Assembly: GCF_003150675.1 (NCBI RefSeq)
Contig: NZ_QGGB01000008.1
Span: 248,001-312,000, forward strand
DNA: 64,000 nucleotides
DNA from: Rhodohalobacter mucosus
Lineage (GTDB): Bacteria > Bacteroidota > Rhodothermia > Balneolales > Balneolaceae
Direction: 5' to 3'
A program made the position numbers and the translations under genes. The notes beneath the pieces were generated by a model, which was not told the origin of the DNA, did no database searches, and worked only from the letters and a program-made list of their open reading frames with translations. Shown here in pieces: positions 16,910-27,336 of the stretch. How positions within the stretch are numbered: the first letter of the stretch is position 1; each line of letters starts with the position of its first letter.

Positions 16910-17254
16910 ATGCCAAAAGTTAAACTGATAGAGATAGCCCACGGAAGGAGCGGTGACAAAGGGAATGGATCCAATGTAGGCATAATTGCACGTCACCCCG
17001 ACGTATATCCCTTTTTGGAAAAAGAGCTGACGGCCGAAAGAGTCAAGGACCACATGAAGCACATTTGCAAGGGAAAGGTTGAGCGATACGAGATGGAAAA
17101 TATTGGAGCGCTGAATTTCATTCTGAATGAAAGTCTCGGGGGCGGGGGTACCGTATCCCTGAAGCTGGATGCGCAGGGAAAAACACACGCCTCCACAATG
17201 CTTCGCATGGAACTGGATGTTCCGGATCATTTGATCGCTTTGGTCAAAGACTGA
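16910..17254 (+). CDS. AtuA-related protein (stand-alone C-terminal-type domain)
   Basis: A 114-residue soluble protein. The motif HGRSGDKGNGSNVGIIAR at residues 11-28 and the C-terminal LGGGGTVSLKLDAQGKT resemble the C-terminal domain of AtuA-type proteins from acyclic terpene utilisation. Here the domain stands alone, without the large N-terminal DUF1446-type part. Its biochemical role is unknown, and no terpene or acyl-CoA genes are adjacent, so terpene breakdown should not be inferred. Confidence 0.8.
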   Translation: MPKVKLIEIAHGRSGDKGNGSNVGIIARHPDVYPFLEKELTAERVKDHMKHICKGKVERYEMENIGALNFILNESLGGGGTVSLKLDAQGKTHASTMLRMELDVPDHLIALVKD

Positions 17255-17407
17255 ATCAGTCAGGTGCCGTTAATGGCGCACGTATGTTTTATGGAAGACC
17301 TGTTTGACGTATAAGTTGGTTGAAAGGTGTACCTCCGCCGGCTGCCCGATGGCAATTAAGGAAGAGGGACATTCTTGGTTTAATTGCTTGCTTTAACCGA
17401 TGTTGTG

Positions 17408-19555
17408 TTATTTAAGAAGCAGCATTTTTTCAAACTTCACTTCACTGTCTGTTGCAAGCCTGTAAAAGTAGACTCCCGATGAGAGTGCAGAAGCGTTGTA
17501 GGGTATTTCGTAATATCCCACGGTAAGCTGGTCGTCAAACACGGTGGCGACATGAGCGCCGGCAGCGTTGAAGACGTCAATTTTGACTCTGGATGTTTCG
17601 GGTACAACAAGAGGTATGCGTGTTTGATTGTTAAACGGATTCGGATAGTTGTTCCCCAGCAGTGTTTCGGCCTCTGTGAAGAGAAACTCAATTTCGACGG
17701 GATTTCCGACAACCAGATCTTCAGCTACAACAGAATATTGAATAGTCTCTTCACGATCGTGCGTTATCGAAAAACTGGCTTCTCCGTTACTGTCGGTTAT
17801 ATTGTTGACAGCTTCGACATTTGAAAAACCATCCTGTTCAATAAGCACCTCCACTCCGCTTACCGGTTCAAGCCGGCTGTCACGAAGGGTAACATCGATC
17901 CGGCTTTCCTGCTCTCCCGTTGCCAGCACACGATTTCTTTCTACGGAAACAAGAGAAGAAACAGAGCTTATATCCACGGTTGTAAACGATATATTATCAC
18001 CGTATGACGTACCACCTGTGTTTCTAGCATAAGCCCTGGCATAGTATGTAGTATTTCCATTTAGGCCTGTAAGATCTACGGTAAATGTTGAACTGCTCAG
18101 CAGAAATTCCTGGCACGTATCAAGTACCGTAGGATCAGGGCTGGTATCCCAGCATATTCCGCGGCCTGTAATACTGCTGCCGCCAATATCGACAATGGTA
18201 CCCGTACCTACGGCTTTTCCGGCGGTGATGTCAAAAATAGCATCCGTCTGTACAACGGGCGGATCCGAAGCTACCCTGTATTGGGATATGGCATGCTTGA
18301 TTTCTCTCATACTCCGGGCATTGTCAGCCGGTGCGCCATTGGCAATGTACGATCCGGTTGCCACTCCCTGAAAGGTGACATCCGGGTTTGAAAAAATCTG
18401 TACGCCCGCAGCACCCTCGTTATAGGTCATAACGGAAACATACTCCTGGTTATCCTGGCCTGTCCATCTCCAACCGGTTGAGTAGGGAAACAGGCCGCCT
18501 GTTCCACCGGCTGCATTTTGGTTTTGAAGGCGGCTGTGTGCATTCCCCATGTTATGTCCCATCTCATGTGCATGAGTCGTCCCTGCAGCCTGCTGTACAC
18601 GGGTGAGAGAAAAACCGAATCGGTCATCACCGTTCGTGCTGGTGTTTAACCAGCCTAACCCGCCAACCGCATCAGTAAAAATAAAAAGGGCAACAAGATC
18701 CGCTTTAAATTCATCTCTCCAGTCGTGTACTTCATCCATATATCCCGAATACTGTGTACCAAGACCGTTAAACTGAGGAGAAGTGGTCAGCCTTCTGAGG
18801 TCTGTACTTGGGCTGTCACTCTCCTGATAATCTACTTCAGAAGCATAAACCAGGCGAAATTCAATACCAATATTGGAGTTATCTGCAGAATTTTGTGCAA
18901 CGGCCATCGATTGATTGACAATATTCTCTATACCGCCGTTAATGTCCGCCCATGATTTTGCACGGGGCGTGTACACGATCAGGACATCGATTACAGCTTC
19001 ATCATCCACACCCTGTTCCTGCAGATCGAAACCCATCGCTTTGTTGGTCGACTGAACCGTATGATCTTCATGTATTCCGCAGGCAATCTCATCTTTTTCG
19101 TGCGGATCGACCTGAATAAAGGAGTGCTGTCTTTCCTGTTCAGAGTAGCGAATTTCGAAAAATTCATGATCCGTAAAATTATGGATAGATGAGAGAACCC
19201 TGTCATCGGAAAAGGAAAGGGTAAAGGAGTTCAACTTGTCACCATTTAGATAGGCTGTTACAGACCAGTCTCCGTTGTAGTGTTCCATTACCCTTCTTAC
19301 TGTTACCTGATGGGTATCTTCATCAAAATCGGTTATCTCAAATGATCTGATTTGTTCGCGGCGCAGCTGGTCGAGAAGTTCCTGATTCAGATCAATAGAC
19401 ATCCGGCTGAGCTCGGATTTTGATTTAGAAGCCCATTGTGTTTGAACGGTGTTTGTGCTGTTAAATAGCTGAAGGTCACTAACTTGAGCAAACAAACTCT
19501 CTGTTAGGAAAAACAACAGGGCAAGAGTAAGAAGGCTTGTAACATTTACTTTCAT
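17408..19555 (-). CDS. Secreted reprolysin-like metallopeptidase with T9SS sorting domain
   Basis: A 715-residue exported protease. Signal peptide at residues 1-23; propeptide-like region to about 180; zinc-metzincin domain about 185-425 with HEMGHNMGNAH at 330-340 (HExxHxxGxxH) and a Met-turn in SVMTYNE. Then come a fibronectin-like segment (TYYARAYARNTGG), a Big-1-like Ig segment (VTLRDSRLEPVSGVEVLI), and a C-terminal type A sorting domain (NYPNPFNNQTRI, SSGVYFYRL, KMLLLK), the signal for type IX export and surface attachment or release. It stands alone; no T9SS machinery genes are in the window. Confidence 0.93.
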   Translation of the reverse strand: MKVNVTSLLTLALLFFLTESLFAQVSDLQLFNSTNTVQTQWASKSKSELSRMSIDLNQELLDQLRREQIRSFEITDFDEDTHQVTVRRVMEHYNGDWSVTAYLNGDKLNSFTLSFSDDRVLSSIHNFTDHEFFEIRYSEQERQHSFIQVDPHEKDEIACGIHEDHTVQSTNKAMGFDLQEQGVDDEAVIDVLIVYTPRAKSWADINGGIENIVNQSMAVAQNSADNSNIGIEFRLVYASEVDYQESDSPSTDLRRLTTSPQFNGLGTQYSGYMDEVHDWRDEFKADLVALFIFTDAVGGLGWLNTSTNGDDRFGFSLTRVQQAAGTTHAHEMGHNMGNAHSRLQNQNAAGGTGGLFPYSTGWRWTGQDNQEYVSVMTYNEGAAGVQIFSNPDVTFQGVATGSYIANGAPADNARSMREIKHAISQYRVASDPPVVQTDAIFDITAGKAVGTGTIVDIGGSSITGRGICWDTSPDPTVLDTCQEFLLSSSTFTVDLTGLNGNTTYYARAYARNTGGTSYGDNISFTTVDISSVSSLVSVERNRVLATGEQESRIDVTLRDSRLEPVSGVEVLIEQDGFSNVEAVNNITDSNGEASFSITHDREETIQYSVVAEDLVVGNPVEIEFLFTEAETLLGNNYPNPFNNQTRIPLVVPETSRVKIDVFNAAGAHVATVFDDQLTVGYYEIPYNASALSSGVYFYRLATDSEVKFEKMLLLK

Positions 19556-19609
19556 GGAATTGGGATCGGTTTGTACATCTACTTAAAAAAACGATATAAT
19601 ATAAAAGAA

Positions 19610-20962
19610 TCAGTTATTTAATTTTAACTTTTCCATACGGTGCTGAAATTGTTTGATTGCGTAATCTAAAAACCACTCCTCTTCAAGCCCGAATGGAACA
19701 GTATCGTAACGGTCAAATATCTCGTGAATAATATTGGTTGCATCGGTCAGGAGTTCATCAAGGAGGTTCTCAAAAGACGGATGAAGATCCTCGTTTTCTT
19801 CAAGAATCCTGTTAATCAACCAAAGTCCGTAAGCAATATGTCTCGATTCGTCTTGCTTGAGTTTCAAAACTCCTTCACGAAGGCCCGGCATTAAATCATG
19901 ATCGTCCAGCATTTTGTAATAGGCTTCATATCCTGTTTCTGCCAGTGTACCCTCCACAATCATATTATAGGTTGCGGAAGCCCTCAGCTGCACGGCGGGT
20001 GAACGATCATGATCAAGGGCCGATAATGCCTGAGGCAATTTTTCATAAAACAGTTTTTTATAAAACGGACCGTGAAACCGATCTGCATCCGGTTGGGTTT
20101 TTATGACCTCCATAACGAATCTCGCAAAGAATTCAGTATGTTTGGCTTCTTCCCACAAAAATGATGTGATGTAGATCTCTTCTTCAATGCGTCCTTCTTT
20201 TGCAATTACGCGTATCAGCGGAAGCAGATCTAACGTGACGGCTTCCTCTCCGGCCAGAAAAAGTGAAGAGAGATGCATAATAATGGTTTGTTCATCCGCA
20301 CTCATGTTTTTCCAGTCTGATCGATCCTTTTCAAAAGATATATCTGAAGGATTCCACACACCATAAATTTTGGCCTTCTGAAAAAGCTTCATTGGAAAGG
20401 ACTCAAAATCCAGGCCCTTTGTTACGGTTGAAAAGCGTTCATGTGGTTCGGATGTCGGGCGGTTGTTGCCAATATTGGATTCCTGCTCAGATACGTTTGG
20501 GATTTGGTCACCGCTATTGGAAGGAGCTGCGTCAAGGAGGGCCTTTGCAGCGCCTGCGTTTGACACAAGCAGGGTTTTGCTCCCTTTTTCCAGTTTGAGC
20601 TTGCCGTTTAACAAAAACAGGGTTGGATTCTTCCCCGATTGGAGCAGTTGCAGCCAGCTCTTTTCTGATGCAGACAGAACCACGCAATTTGTTTCGATGT
20701 CATCAGAAACTGCATATCTGAGTTCCGTACATGTACCGGACCTCAGGTCAAGATAAATTCCAACGCTGTTCTTGCTTTTGAAAAAGTCGGGTAACGGCTT
20801 AAAAAGAAGTATAAGAGGAATATTCCATGCAGCTGCCTGTTTACTGTATGATTCACTTTTATTTATGGATTTTCTCCATTCCTGAAGCCATGAGTCGGAA
20901 AATAAATGGCCTTCATCTTTATTTTGTTGTCCTTTTATAAAATACTCTTTAAACGGATTCAT
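19610..20962 (-). CDS. R2-like ligand-binding oxidase (R2lox) fused to an N-terminal SCP2-like domain
   Basis: 450 residues. Residues about 171-450 are a ferritin-like Mn/Fe R2lox core. With an offset of 170 relative to the characterised Geobacillus enzyme (numbering from memory), every key residue fits without a gap: ligands Glu239, Glu272, His275, Glu337, Glu372, His375, and the Val242/Tyr332 ether cross-link pair. The extra 170 residues resemble a sterol-carrier-type SCP2 domain (residues about 45-145, e.g. WLQLLQSGKNPTLFLLNGKL), then a Ser/Asn/Pro-rich linker. R2lox proteins bind a fatty-acid-like ligand and activate O2; an attached lipid carrier would make sense, but that is inference. 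Ribonucleotide reductase R2 is unlikely because no R1 gene is nearby and the Val/Tyr pair is R2lox-specific. Confidence 0.88.
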   Translation of the reverse strand: MNPFKEYFIKGQQNKDEGHLFSDSWLQEWRKSINKSESYSKQAAAWNIPLILLFKPLPDFFKSKNSVGIYLDLRSGTCTELRYAVSDDIETNCVVLSASEKSWLQLLQSGKNPTLFLLNGKLKLEKGSKTLLVSNAGAAKALLDAAPSNSGDQIPNVSEQESNIGNNRPTSEPHERFSTVTKGLDFESFPMKLFQKAKIYGVWNPSDISFEKDRSDWKNMSADEQTIIMHLSSLFLAGEEAVTLDLLPLIRVIAKEGRIEEEIYITSFLWEEAKHTEFFARFVMEVIKTQPDADRFHGPFYKKLFYEKLPQALSALDHDRSPAVQLRASATYNMIVEGTLAETGYEAYYKMLDDHDLMPGLREGVLKLKQDESRHIAYGLWLINRILEENEDLHPSFENLLDELLTDATNIIHEIFDRYDTVPFGLEEEWFLDYAIKQFQHRMEKLKLNN

Positions 20963-21100
20963 AGAATTGCTCCTGGCACGGTTTTATCATATATCGATGT
21001 GGGAGGCTAAAACGTTTAGATATTCAAAATAAAGCGATATTTTTACTGAAGTTGAAAAGCTTTTGTATAAAACAAATAAAATAATAAAAAACAGTAACAT

Positions 21101-22990
21101 ATGGTAAGTTTATATCCCACATATGATGTGATAGTGGTGGGAGCGGGTCATGCGGGCAGTGAAGCAGCCGCTGCGTCAGCCCGGATGGGAGCAAAAACTC
21201 TTCTCATTACGATGAATATGGATGCGATTGCTAAAATGTCGTGTAATCCGGCTATGGGGGGTGTGGCCAAGGGCCAGCTTGTAAGGGAAATTGATGCCCT
21301 TGGGGGGCTAAGCGGTATTGTAAGTGACAAAAGCGGTGTTCAATTCAGAATGCTGAACCGGTCGAAAGGCCCGGCCATGTGGAGCCCAAGATGCCAAAGT
21401 GATCGGATGCTTTATGCAAAGATCATGAGAGAAGAGCTCGAAAAGATACCGGGGCTTCATTTCAGACAGGATAACGTAACGGCGGTTCTCACGGATGATG
21501 CGGGAAAGAAGGTTACCGGAGTGGCAACGCAGACTGGTCAGGTTTTTGAAGCTGATTCAGTAATTTTAACAAGCGGAACGTTCTTAAACGGTATTATTCA
21601 TATTGGTGAAAGTCAGTTTGGTGGAGGGAGATCCGGAGAGCGCGCATCTGTTGGAATATCAGGGGCTCTGGAAAAACTGGGATTTGAAGTAGGGCGATTA
21701 AAAACCGGCACGCCCCCCAGGATAGACGGCAGGTCGATTGATTACTCTAAACTGGAAATTCAGTATGGTGATGAGGACCCAAGCCCGTTTTCCTTTATGA
21801 CGGACAGCCTTCCGGGTATTGATGATCAGCTTACATGCTGGATTGGATATACCAATCATGACGTACATGAAATGCTGAAAACAGGCTTTGACCGGAGCCC
21901 GATGTTTAATGGGCGGATACAATCCGTAGGGCCCAGGTATTGTCCCAGCATAGAAGATAAAATTGATCGTTTTGCAGATAAGGATCGTCATCAGCTGTTT
22001 CTGGAGCCTGAAGGCTGGCATACATACGAAATGTATCTAAATGGATTTTCTACGTCACTACCCGAAGATGTTCAGTATCATGCACTTCGAACGATTCCCG
22101 GCTTTGAGGAGGCGATCATGCTGCGGCCCGGGTATGCAATTGAATACGATTACTTTCCACCCTATCAGGTTAAGCGCAGCCTTGAAACCAAACTTGTGGC
22201 AGGACTCTTTTTTGCCGGACAGATTAACGGTACCACAGGTTATGAAGAGGCGGCTTGCCAGGGGCTGATGGCCGGAATAAATGCAGCTCTTTTTATTGAA
22301 GGAAAAGAGCCGTTTGTGCTTAAAAGGTCGGAAGCCTACATAGGAGTACTGATTGATGACCTGATCAACAAAGGTACTGAAGAGCCTTACAGAATGTTTA
22401 CCTCCAGGGCCGAGCACCGGATATTGCTTCGCCAGGACAATGCTGATCTTCGGCTGACTGAACTGGGATGGCGAATAGGCCTTGCCGGTGAAAAGCGCTA
22501 TAACCGGTTCAAAAAGAAAAAAGGGGAGATTGACAGGCTCTACGATCTCATCAGTGAGTATACGGTTCGTCCTGAACAAATGGACCCAATGCTTGAAAAG
22601 AAAGGAACCAGCCCCCTAAAACAACCTGTGAAAGCTAAATCATTAATACCAAGGCCTGAACTGCATATACAGGATATTATAGAAGCAGATTCGGCGCTTG
22701 AAGAAAGTGTGCGCGAAATAACAAACGACAGATATGTTATTGAGCAGGTTGAAATTCAGATCAAGTACGATGGATATATACGCCGGGAATTTGAGATGGT
22801 AGAGGAGATGAGCCGCCAAGAGGATACCCGTATTCCGCAAAAGATCAATTACAGCAATATCAAAAGCCTCTCCTCTGAAGGAAAGAGCAAACTCGAAAAG
22901 ATCAAACCGGAAACCATCGGGCAGGCTTCGCGCATCAGCGGTGTGTCACCCAGTGATGTTGCGGTATTAATGGTTTACCTAAAAGGGTAG
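21101..22990 (+). CDS. mnmG: tRNA uridine-5-carboxymethylaminomethyl modification enzyme MnmG (GidA)
   Basis: With MnmE it installs the cmnm5 group at wobble uridine 34. The FAD Rossmann motif [12 protein letters not shown] is at the N-terminus, with [49 protein letters not shown] and [14 protein letters not shown] as family signatures. At 629 residues it is complete, including the C-terminal MnmE-binding helices. The stop codon abuts the GTG start of rsmG, the classic gidA-gidB pair often found near bacterial origins. Confidence 0.98.
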   Translation: MVSLYPTYDVIVVGAGHAGSEAAAASARMGAKTLLITMNMDAIAKMSCNPAMGGVAKGQLVREIDALGGLSGIVSDKSGVQFRMLNRSKGPAMWSPRCQSDRMLYAKIMREELEKIPGLHFRQDNVTAVLTDDAGKKVTGVATQTGQVFEADSVILTSGTFLNGIIHIGESQFGGGRSGERASVGISGALEKLGFEVGRLKTGTPPRIDGRSIDYSKLEIQYGDEDPSPFSFMTDSLPGIDDQLTCWIGYTNHDVHEMLKTGFDRSPMFNGRIQSVGPRYCPSIEDKIDRFADKDRHQLFLEPEGWHTYEMYLNGFSTSLPEDVQYHALRTIPGFEEAIMLRPGYAIEYDYFPPYQVKRSLETKLVAGLFFAGQINGTTGYEEAACQGLMAGINAALFIEGKEPFVLKRSEAYIGVLIDDLINKGTEEPYRMFTSRAEHRILLRQDNADLRLTELGWRIGLAGEKRYNRFKKKKGEIDRLYDLISEYTVRPEQMDPMLEKKGTSPLKQPVKAKSLIPRPELHIQDIIEADSALEESVREITNDRYVIEQVEIQIKYDGYIRREFEMVEEMSRQEDTRIPQKINYSNIKSLSSEGKSKLEKIKPETIGQASRISGVSPSDVAVLMVYLKG

Positions 22991-23641
22991 GTGTTTCACG
23001 TGAAACAGTCTGTAAAAGAAGTCAATATAGGCCTTAACGTGCTGGAAGATGCCGTTGCGCTCTACAACAAGCACGCGGAGAGGCTGGAGGAATATACCGA
23101 TCTGCTGCTCGGGTGGAACGACAAAATCAACCTTGTAAGCCGGAATGTTTCACGTGAAACATTGAAAGAGCACATCATTCATTCACTCATTCCGGCGGGG
23201 ATGGGCTTATTGAAAAGTCACGACAGATGGATCGATACGGGTTCGGGCGGCGGGCTTCCGGGAATACCGCTGGCCATTTGTGAAGGCCAAAAAAAATGGA
23301 TTCTGAATGATAACGTCAGAAAAAAAATGAGAGTAGCGCAGGACATTATAGATACGATGAGCCTGGAAAACTGCAGTGTAGCGGCAAAGAGTATTTCACT
23401 TTTTGATCTTGCGAAGGGTGACGGGATTGTAACCAAACATGCATTTAAAGTCGATGATCTAATCCGGCTGCTGGGAAAAAAACCGTGGCAAACTATTTTA
23501 ATGTGGAAAGGAGCTGAGGAGGCATTGAAAGAGGTAAAGTCAGTAGGAAAAAACATGAATGTTACCCTGTATCGTTTTGAGTTTGGTAAAATGAACCCGT
23601 TTTATGAAGGAAAAGCTCTCCTGCTGCTGAAGAAGAAATAA
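22991..23641 (+). CDS. rsmG: 16S rRNA (guanine(527)-N7)-methyltransferase RsmG (GidB)
   Basis: Methylates G527 of 16S rRNA with S-adenosylmethionine. GWNDKINLVSRN precedes the SAM-binding glycine loop DTGSGGGLPGIPLAI (residues about 77-91). It is 216 residues with the first GTG. That GTG (22991) directly follows the mnmG stop and overlaps a parS site, so the predicted N-terminus (MFHVKQ) is partly the translation of parS; a GTG at 23000 or slightly later could be used instead. A second parS encodes the internal Asn-Val-Ser-Arg-Glu-Thr. Confidence 0.96.
   Translation: MFHVKQSVKEVNIGLNVLEDAVALYNKHAERLEEYTDLLLGWNDKINLVSRNVSRETLKEHIIHSLIPAGMGLLKSHDRWIDTGSGGGLPGIPLAICEGQKKWILNDNVRKKMRVAQDIIDTMSLENCSVAAKSISLFDLAKGDGIVTKHAFKVDDLIRLLGKKPWQTILMWKGAEEALKEVKSVGKNMNVTLYRFEFGKMNPFYEGKALLLLKKK
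22992..23007. promoter_or_regulatory. parS: parS centromere site 1 (ParB-binding)
   Basis: The 16-bp palindrome TGTTTCACGTGAAACA matches the bacterial parS consensus with no mismatch. It lies across the mnmG-rsmG junction and the rsmG start codon. Confidence 0.93.
23146..23161. promoter_or_regulatory. parS: parS centromere site 2 (ParB-binding)
   Basis: A second perfect copy of TGTTTCACGTGAAACA, 154 bp from the first (start to start), inside the rsmG coding sequence. Two full consensus copies this close are not expected by chance. Confidence 0.93.
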
Positions 23642-23735
23642 GCACGCATAGTGGAAGCAAATAAAAATGAATGTTTTGAAAGGCTGAGATCCATTCAGGG
23701 CCGGCGCCTGAAGTCACCTATAAACCCATACCAGA

Positions 23736-24698
23736 ATGTCACGACTAAAAAGTTCAGAGAGGAGGATGAAGCTGATACTCATGCTCCAGCAATCTAAAAA
23801 GAGGATCACCGTGGATAAGCTGGCAGATATGTTTAATGTCAGCAGGCGAACTATATTTAGGGATTTCAATGCTTTATCGGATCTAAAAGTGCCTGTTACG
23901 TGGGATGAATTCAATGGCTATGGTATCATGGAAGGGTACAAAATTCCACCGTTGATGTTCACCACCGAGGAACTCGCTACGATCATGGTAGGGCTTAATT
24001 TCGTGAAGTCCCAGGTTGACAAAAAGCTTGCAGAAGACGCAAAAGGGGTAGAGCTGAAAATAAAAGAAGTAGTGAATGATGAACTTAGAAACTTTATGGA
24101 TTCACTCGAAAATAAAACGGTAGTGGACCCCTTTCTGCACTTTGGCCATGAGAAAAAAGATGGCGGGAATTGGTATATCGTGAGCAGCGCAATTTCCAGG
24201 CAGAAGTCTTTGAGATTTGTATACCGGAGTAAAGGCGATTCAACGGAAACAGAACGATTGATCGACCCCTATCTGATCGTTTTTTACAAAGACCATTGGA
24301 ATGTAATCGGTTATTCTCATAAACGAGCCGCGATTCGAAACTTTGTGCTTGATCGCATGAGCGGAGTAGAAATTACAGACCAAAAATTCGAGCTGAAAAG
24401 CGAAATTAACGCAGAGGCCCTGATTTTTAATTCTAACGAGTCCGGACAAAAAATAGAGGTACTGGTAGGCAAAGAAGCAGAGCGCGCGTTTATGGCAAAC
24501 CTGCCAACTAAGATTATTAGGAAAGAAGCGATAAACTCTAAAAAAATTAAAGTGGAGTTCCGGTTTGAAAGCCTGGACTATTTAAACGACTGGCTGCTTC
24601 AGTTTGGGGATAAGGTAACTGTACTATCTCCAAAACAGTTGATACGAAAAAGAGAAAGACTCATCAGCAGCATGATGGAAAACTTACATTCATCCTAG
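23736..24698 (+). CDS. WYL-domain transcriptional regulator
   Basis: 320 residues. The N-terminal winged HTH (KRITVDKLADMFNVSRRTIFRDFNAL, about residues 22-47, shown here in part) is of the HTH_11/DeoR-like type. A WYL domain follows (about 140-215; SAISRQKSLRFVYRS, IDPYLIVFYKDHWNVIGY), then a WCX-type C-terminal part. WYL domains sense nucleotides or nucleic-acid fragments in several systems, including DNA damage and phage defence, but no defence gene is adjacent. Its target is unknown. It ends opposite gyrA, separated by a bidirectional terminator. Confidence 0.9.
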   Translation: MSRLKSSERRMKLILMLQQSKKRITVDKLADMFNVSRRTIFRDFNALSDLKVPVTWDEFNGYGIMEGYKIPPLMFTTEELATIMVGLNFVKSQVDKKLAEDAKGVELKIKEVVNDELRNFMDSLENKTVVDPFLHFGHEKKDGGNWYIVSSAISRQKSLRFVYRSKGDSTETERLIDPYLIVFYKDHWNVIGYSHKRAAIRNFVLDRMSGVEITDQKFELKSEINAEALIFNSNESGQKIEVLVGKEAERAFMANLPTKIIRKEAINSKKIKVEFRFESLDYLNDWLLQFGDKVTVLSPKQLIRKRERLISSMMENLHSS

Positions 24699-24805
24699 CC
24701 GCGGAACTTACCTATACTTTGGAATGGAAGAGTGCAAACGATCCGGCTCTGAATCACTCTTGATTATTGGTGCCGGATGCTGATAGCCGGTTTGATATTC
24801 AGAAA

Positions 24806-24838
24806 ATAAAAAAGGCTCCGAAGTGGAGCCTTTTTTAT
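24806..24838. terminator. Bidirectional terminator between the WYL gene and gyrA
   Basis: A GGCTCC/GGAGCC stem with a 5-nt loop is flanked by six A on the left and TTTTTT on the right, extending the stem to about 11-12 bp. It is suited to stop transcription from both convergent genes. Confidence 0.85.
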
Positions 24839-24867
24839 TAAGATAAATCGCAACTGTAAAATATGAT

Positions 24868-27336
24868 CTATTCTACAGTTGGTGCCTCGTCATCATCTTC
24901 TTCATTTACGACCCTGGTGACTGCTGCAATCTTACCTTCGTCATCAAGTCGCATGATACGGACACCCTGGGTATTTCGGCCCATGGTTCGAATACCTTTA
25001 CACTGCATGCGGATTACCTTGCCGCTGGTTGTGATTACCATCAGGTCATCCTTGTCCGATACCTCCTTCAGTGCAATCAGGTTACCGGTTTTAGGAGTTA
25101 CCTTCAATGTAATCACGCCTTTACCTCCCCGGCTCTGTTCACGATAATCATCCACGAGTGATCGTTTTCCATAGCCGTTTTCTGAGATGGCAAGCACAGT
25201 TGCTTCATGTGTATTCTTTATGACAACCATGTCGACCAGTTCATTGTCTTTGCCAAGACTCATGCCGCGAACGCCGGATGTGTTGCGGCCCATTTCGCGG
25301 GCTTCACTTTCGTGGAAGCGAATTGCCCGTCCATTTTTATTGGCCAGGATGATATTGCTGTCACCGTCGGTTAAGGCAGCGCCGAGAAGACTGTCGCCGT
25401 CCTTAATATTTATCGCAATTATTCCATCCCTGCGCGGCCTGCTGTAGGCTTCAAGCGTTGTTTTCTTCACCTGGCCTTTTTTGGTGGCCATGATAATGGA
25501 GTGGTTTTGGATGTACTCTTCATCATCGAGAGTTTTGACGGGCACAAATGTTTTTATGCTATCGTCTTTTTCAATGTCTATCAAATTAACGATAGCGCGC
25601 CCTCTGGCCAGACGGGATCCTTCCGGGATTTCGTACACTTTCAGCCAGTAACAGTTGCCTTTTTCTGTAAAGAAGAGAATATAGTTGTGGTTCGTTGCAA
25701 CAAAAAGGTGCTCTACATACTCATCGTCTTTGGTAGTGGTACCTTTCATCCCTTTGCCGCCTCTCCGTTGTCTGCGATAACCGCTGACGGGCATTCTTTT
25801 GATGAAGCCCTTATTGGAAATGGTAACCACTACATCCTCATCGGCAATCATATCCTCTACGCTGAAGTCATCAGCGGAGTATACAATCTGTGTCCTGCGC
25901 TCATCGCCGTATCGATCCTTGAGATCGAGAAGTTCACTTTTGATAATTTCATTTTGTTGATTGCGGTCAGAAAGTATTTGCCGGAAATCAGCGATCTTAT
26001 CCACAATATCCCTGTATTCCTGGTCAATTTTTTCTCTTTCAAGCCCGGTCAGTTTCTGAAGGCGCATATCCAGAATGGCTTTAGCCTGAATGTCGGTCAG
26101 CGCAAACTTGCGGCGCAGCTCTTCGTTGGCTTCCTGTGGGTTTTTGGAAGCGCGAATGGTTTTGATCACCTCATCAAGATTATCAAGGGCAATCTTGAGT
26201 CCTTCAAGAATGTGGGCACGGGCCTCAGCCTGATCCAGGTCATATATGGTTCTGCGGATAATAACTTCAACCCGGTGCTCAATAAAGTGCTCAATCAGCT
26301 CTTTTAGCGCCATAACTTTCGGCCGGCCCTTAACCAGAGCCAGATTGATAACGCCAAAGGTTTGCTGCATCTGGGTATACTTGTACAGCTGGTTCAGTAC
26401 AATCCCCGCATTGGCACTGCGCTTCAGAATGATTACAATTCTCATTCCCTCGCGATCCGACTCATCACGGATCTCCGAGATATCGGTAATTTTTTCGTTA
26501 TGAACCAGGGTGGCAATTTTTTCAATAAGGGTAGCCTTGTTTACCTGGTAGGGAATCTCGGTTACAACAATCTGTTCACGGGAATTGCGGAGTTCTTCAA
26601 CATTGGCCCGTGCACGCATGGTAATTTTCCCGCGGCCGGTTTCGTAGGCCTCTTTTACGCCCTCATATCCGTAAATGATGCCGCCCGTTGGGAAATCAGG
26701 AGCGGAAATGTGCTCCATCAGCTTGGAGGTTTCAATATCCGGATTATCAATAACGGCTACCGTTCCGTCTACAACTTCTTTCAGGTTATGGGGAGGCATG
26801 TTTGTTGCCATACCCACTGCAATTCCGGATGCACCATTCAGTAACAGGTTTGGCAGCATTGAGGGAAGAACGGTGGGCTCGGTAAGGGTATCATCGAAGT
26901 TGGTCTGAAAATCGACCGTCTCCTTATTGATATCCGTAAGAAGTTCTTCTGCAATACGCTGCATTCTCACTTCGGTATATCGCATGGCAGCTGCAGAGTC
27001 GCCGTCAACGGAACCGAAGTTACCCTGACCGTCCACCAATGGATAGCGAAGAGAAAACTCCTGCACCATTCGCACTATGGAGTCGTAAACGGCAGAATCG
27101 CCATGCGGGTGATATTTACCCAGAACTTCACCGACAATACGGGCACTTTTCTTGTAATTTCGGTTATGAAGCATTCCGAGGTCACTCATACCGAAGAGAA
27201 CCCGCCGGTGCACCGGCTTCAGTCCGTCACGAACATCAGGCAGTGCACGGGATACAATGACCGACATCGAATAGTCGATGTAGGACGATTGCATTTCATC
27301 TTCAATTGTAATGGGGATGATTTTTTCGCTGGCCAT
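24868..27336 (-). CDS. gyrA: DNA gyrase subunit A
   Basis: Breakage-rejoining subunit of gyrase. The catalytic Tyr is residue 120 (AAAMRYTE). The quinolone region reads [10 protein letters not shown] with Ser81 and Asp85, the susceptible-type residues at the E. coli 83 and 87 equivalents. The C-terminal beta-pinwheel contains a GyrA box (QRRGGKG), which marks it as gyrase rather than topoisomerase IV. At 822 residues it is complete, with an acidic tail. It lies 123 bp after gyrB on the same strand. Confidence 0.98.
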   Translation of the reverse strand: MASEKIIPITIEDEMQSSYIDYSMSVIVSRALPDVRDGLKPVHRRVLFGMSDLGMLHNRNYKKSARIVGEVLGKYHPHGDSAVYDSIVRMVQEFSLRYPLVDGQGNFGSVDGDSAAAMRYTEVRMQRIAEELLTDINKETVDFQTNFDDTLTEPTVLPSMLPNLLLNGASGIAVGMATNMPPHNLKEVVDGTVAVIDNPDIETSKLMEHISAPDFPTGGIIYGYEGVKEAYETGRGKITMRARANVEELRNSREQIVVTEIPYQVNKATLIEKIATLVHNEKITDISEIRDESDREGMRIVIILKRSANAGIVLNQLYKYTQMQQTFGVINLALVKGRPKVMALKELIEHFIEHRVEVIIRRTIYDLDQAEARAHILEGLKIALDNLDEVIKTIRASKNPQEANEELRRKFALTDIQAKAILDMRLQKLTGLEREKIDQEYRDIVDKIADFRQILSDRNQQNEIIKSELLDLKDRYGDERRTQIVYSADDFSVEDMIADEDVVVTISNKGFIKRMPVSGYRRQRRGGKGMKGTTTKDDEYVEHLFVATNHNYILFFTEKGNCYWLKVYEIPEGSRLARGRAIVNLIDIEKDDSIKTFVPVKTLDDEEYIQNHSIIMATKKGQVKKTTLEAYSRPRRDGIIAINIKDGDSLLGAALTDGDSNIILANKNGRAIRFHESEAREMGRNTSGVRGMSLGKDNELVDMVVIKNTHEATVLAISENGYGKRSLVDDYREQSRGGKGVITLKVTPKTGNLIALKEVSDKDDLMVITTSGKVIRMQCKGIRTMGRNTQGVRIMRLDDEGKIAAVTRVVNEEDDDEAPTVE

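Noticed and set aside
25997-26005. Perfect DnaA box inside gyrA
   Set aside because: It is an isolated copy in coding sequence, expected occasionally by chance, with no neighbouring boxes.
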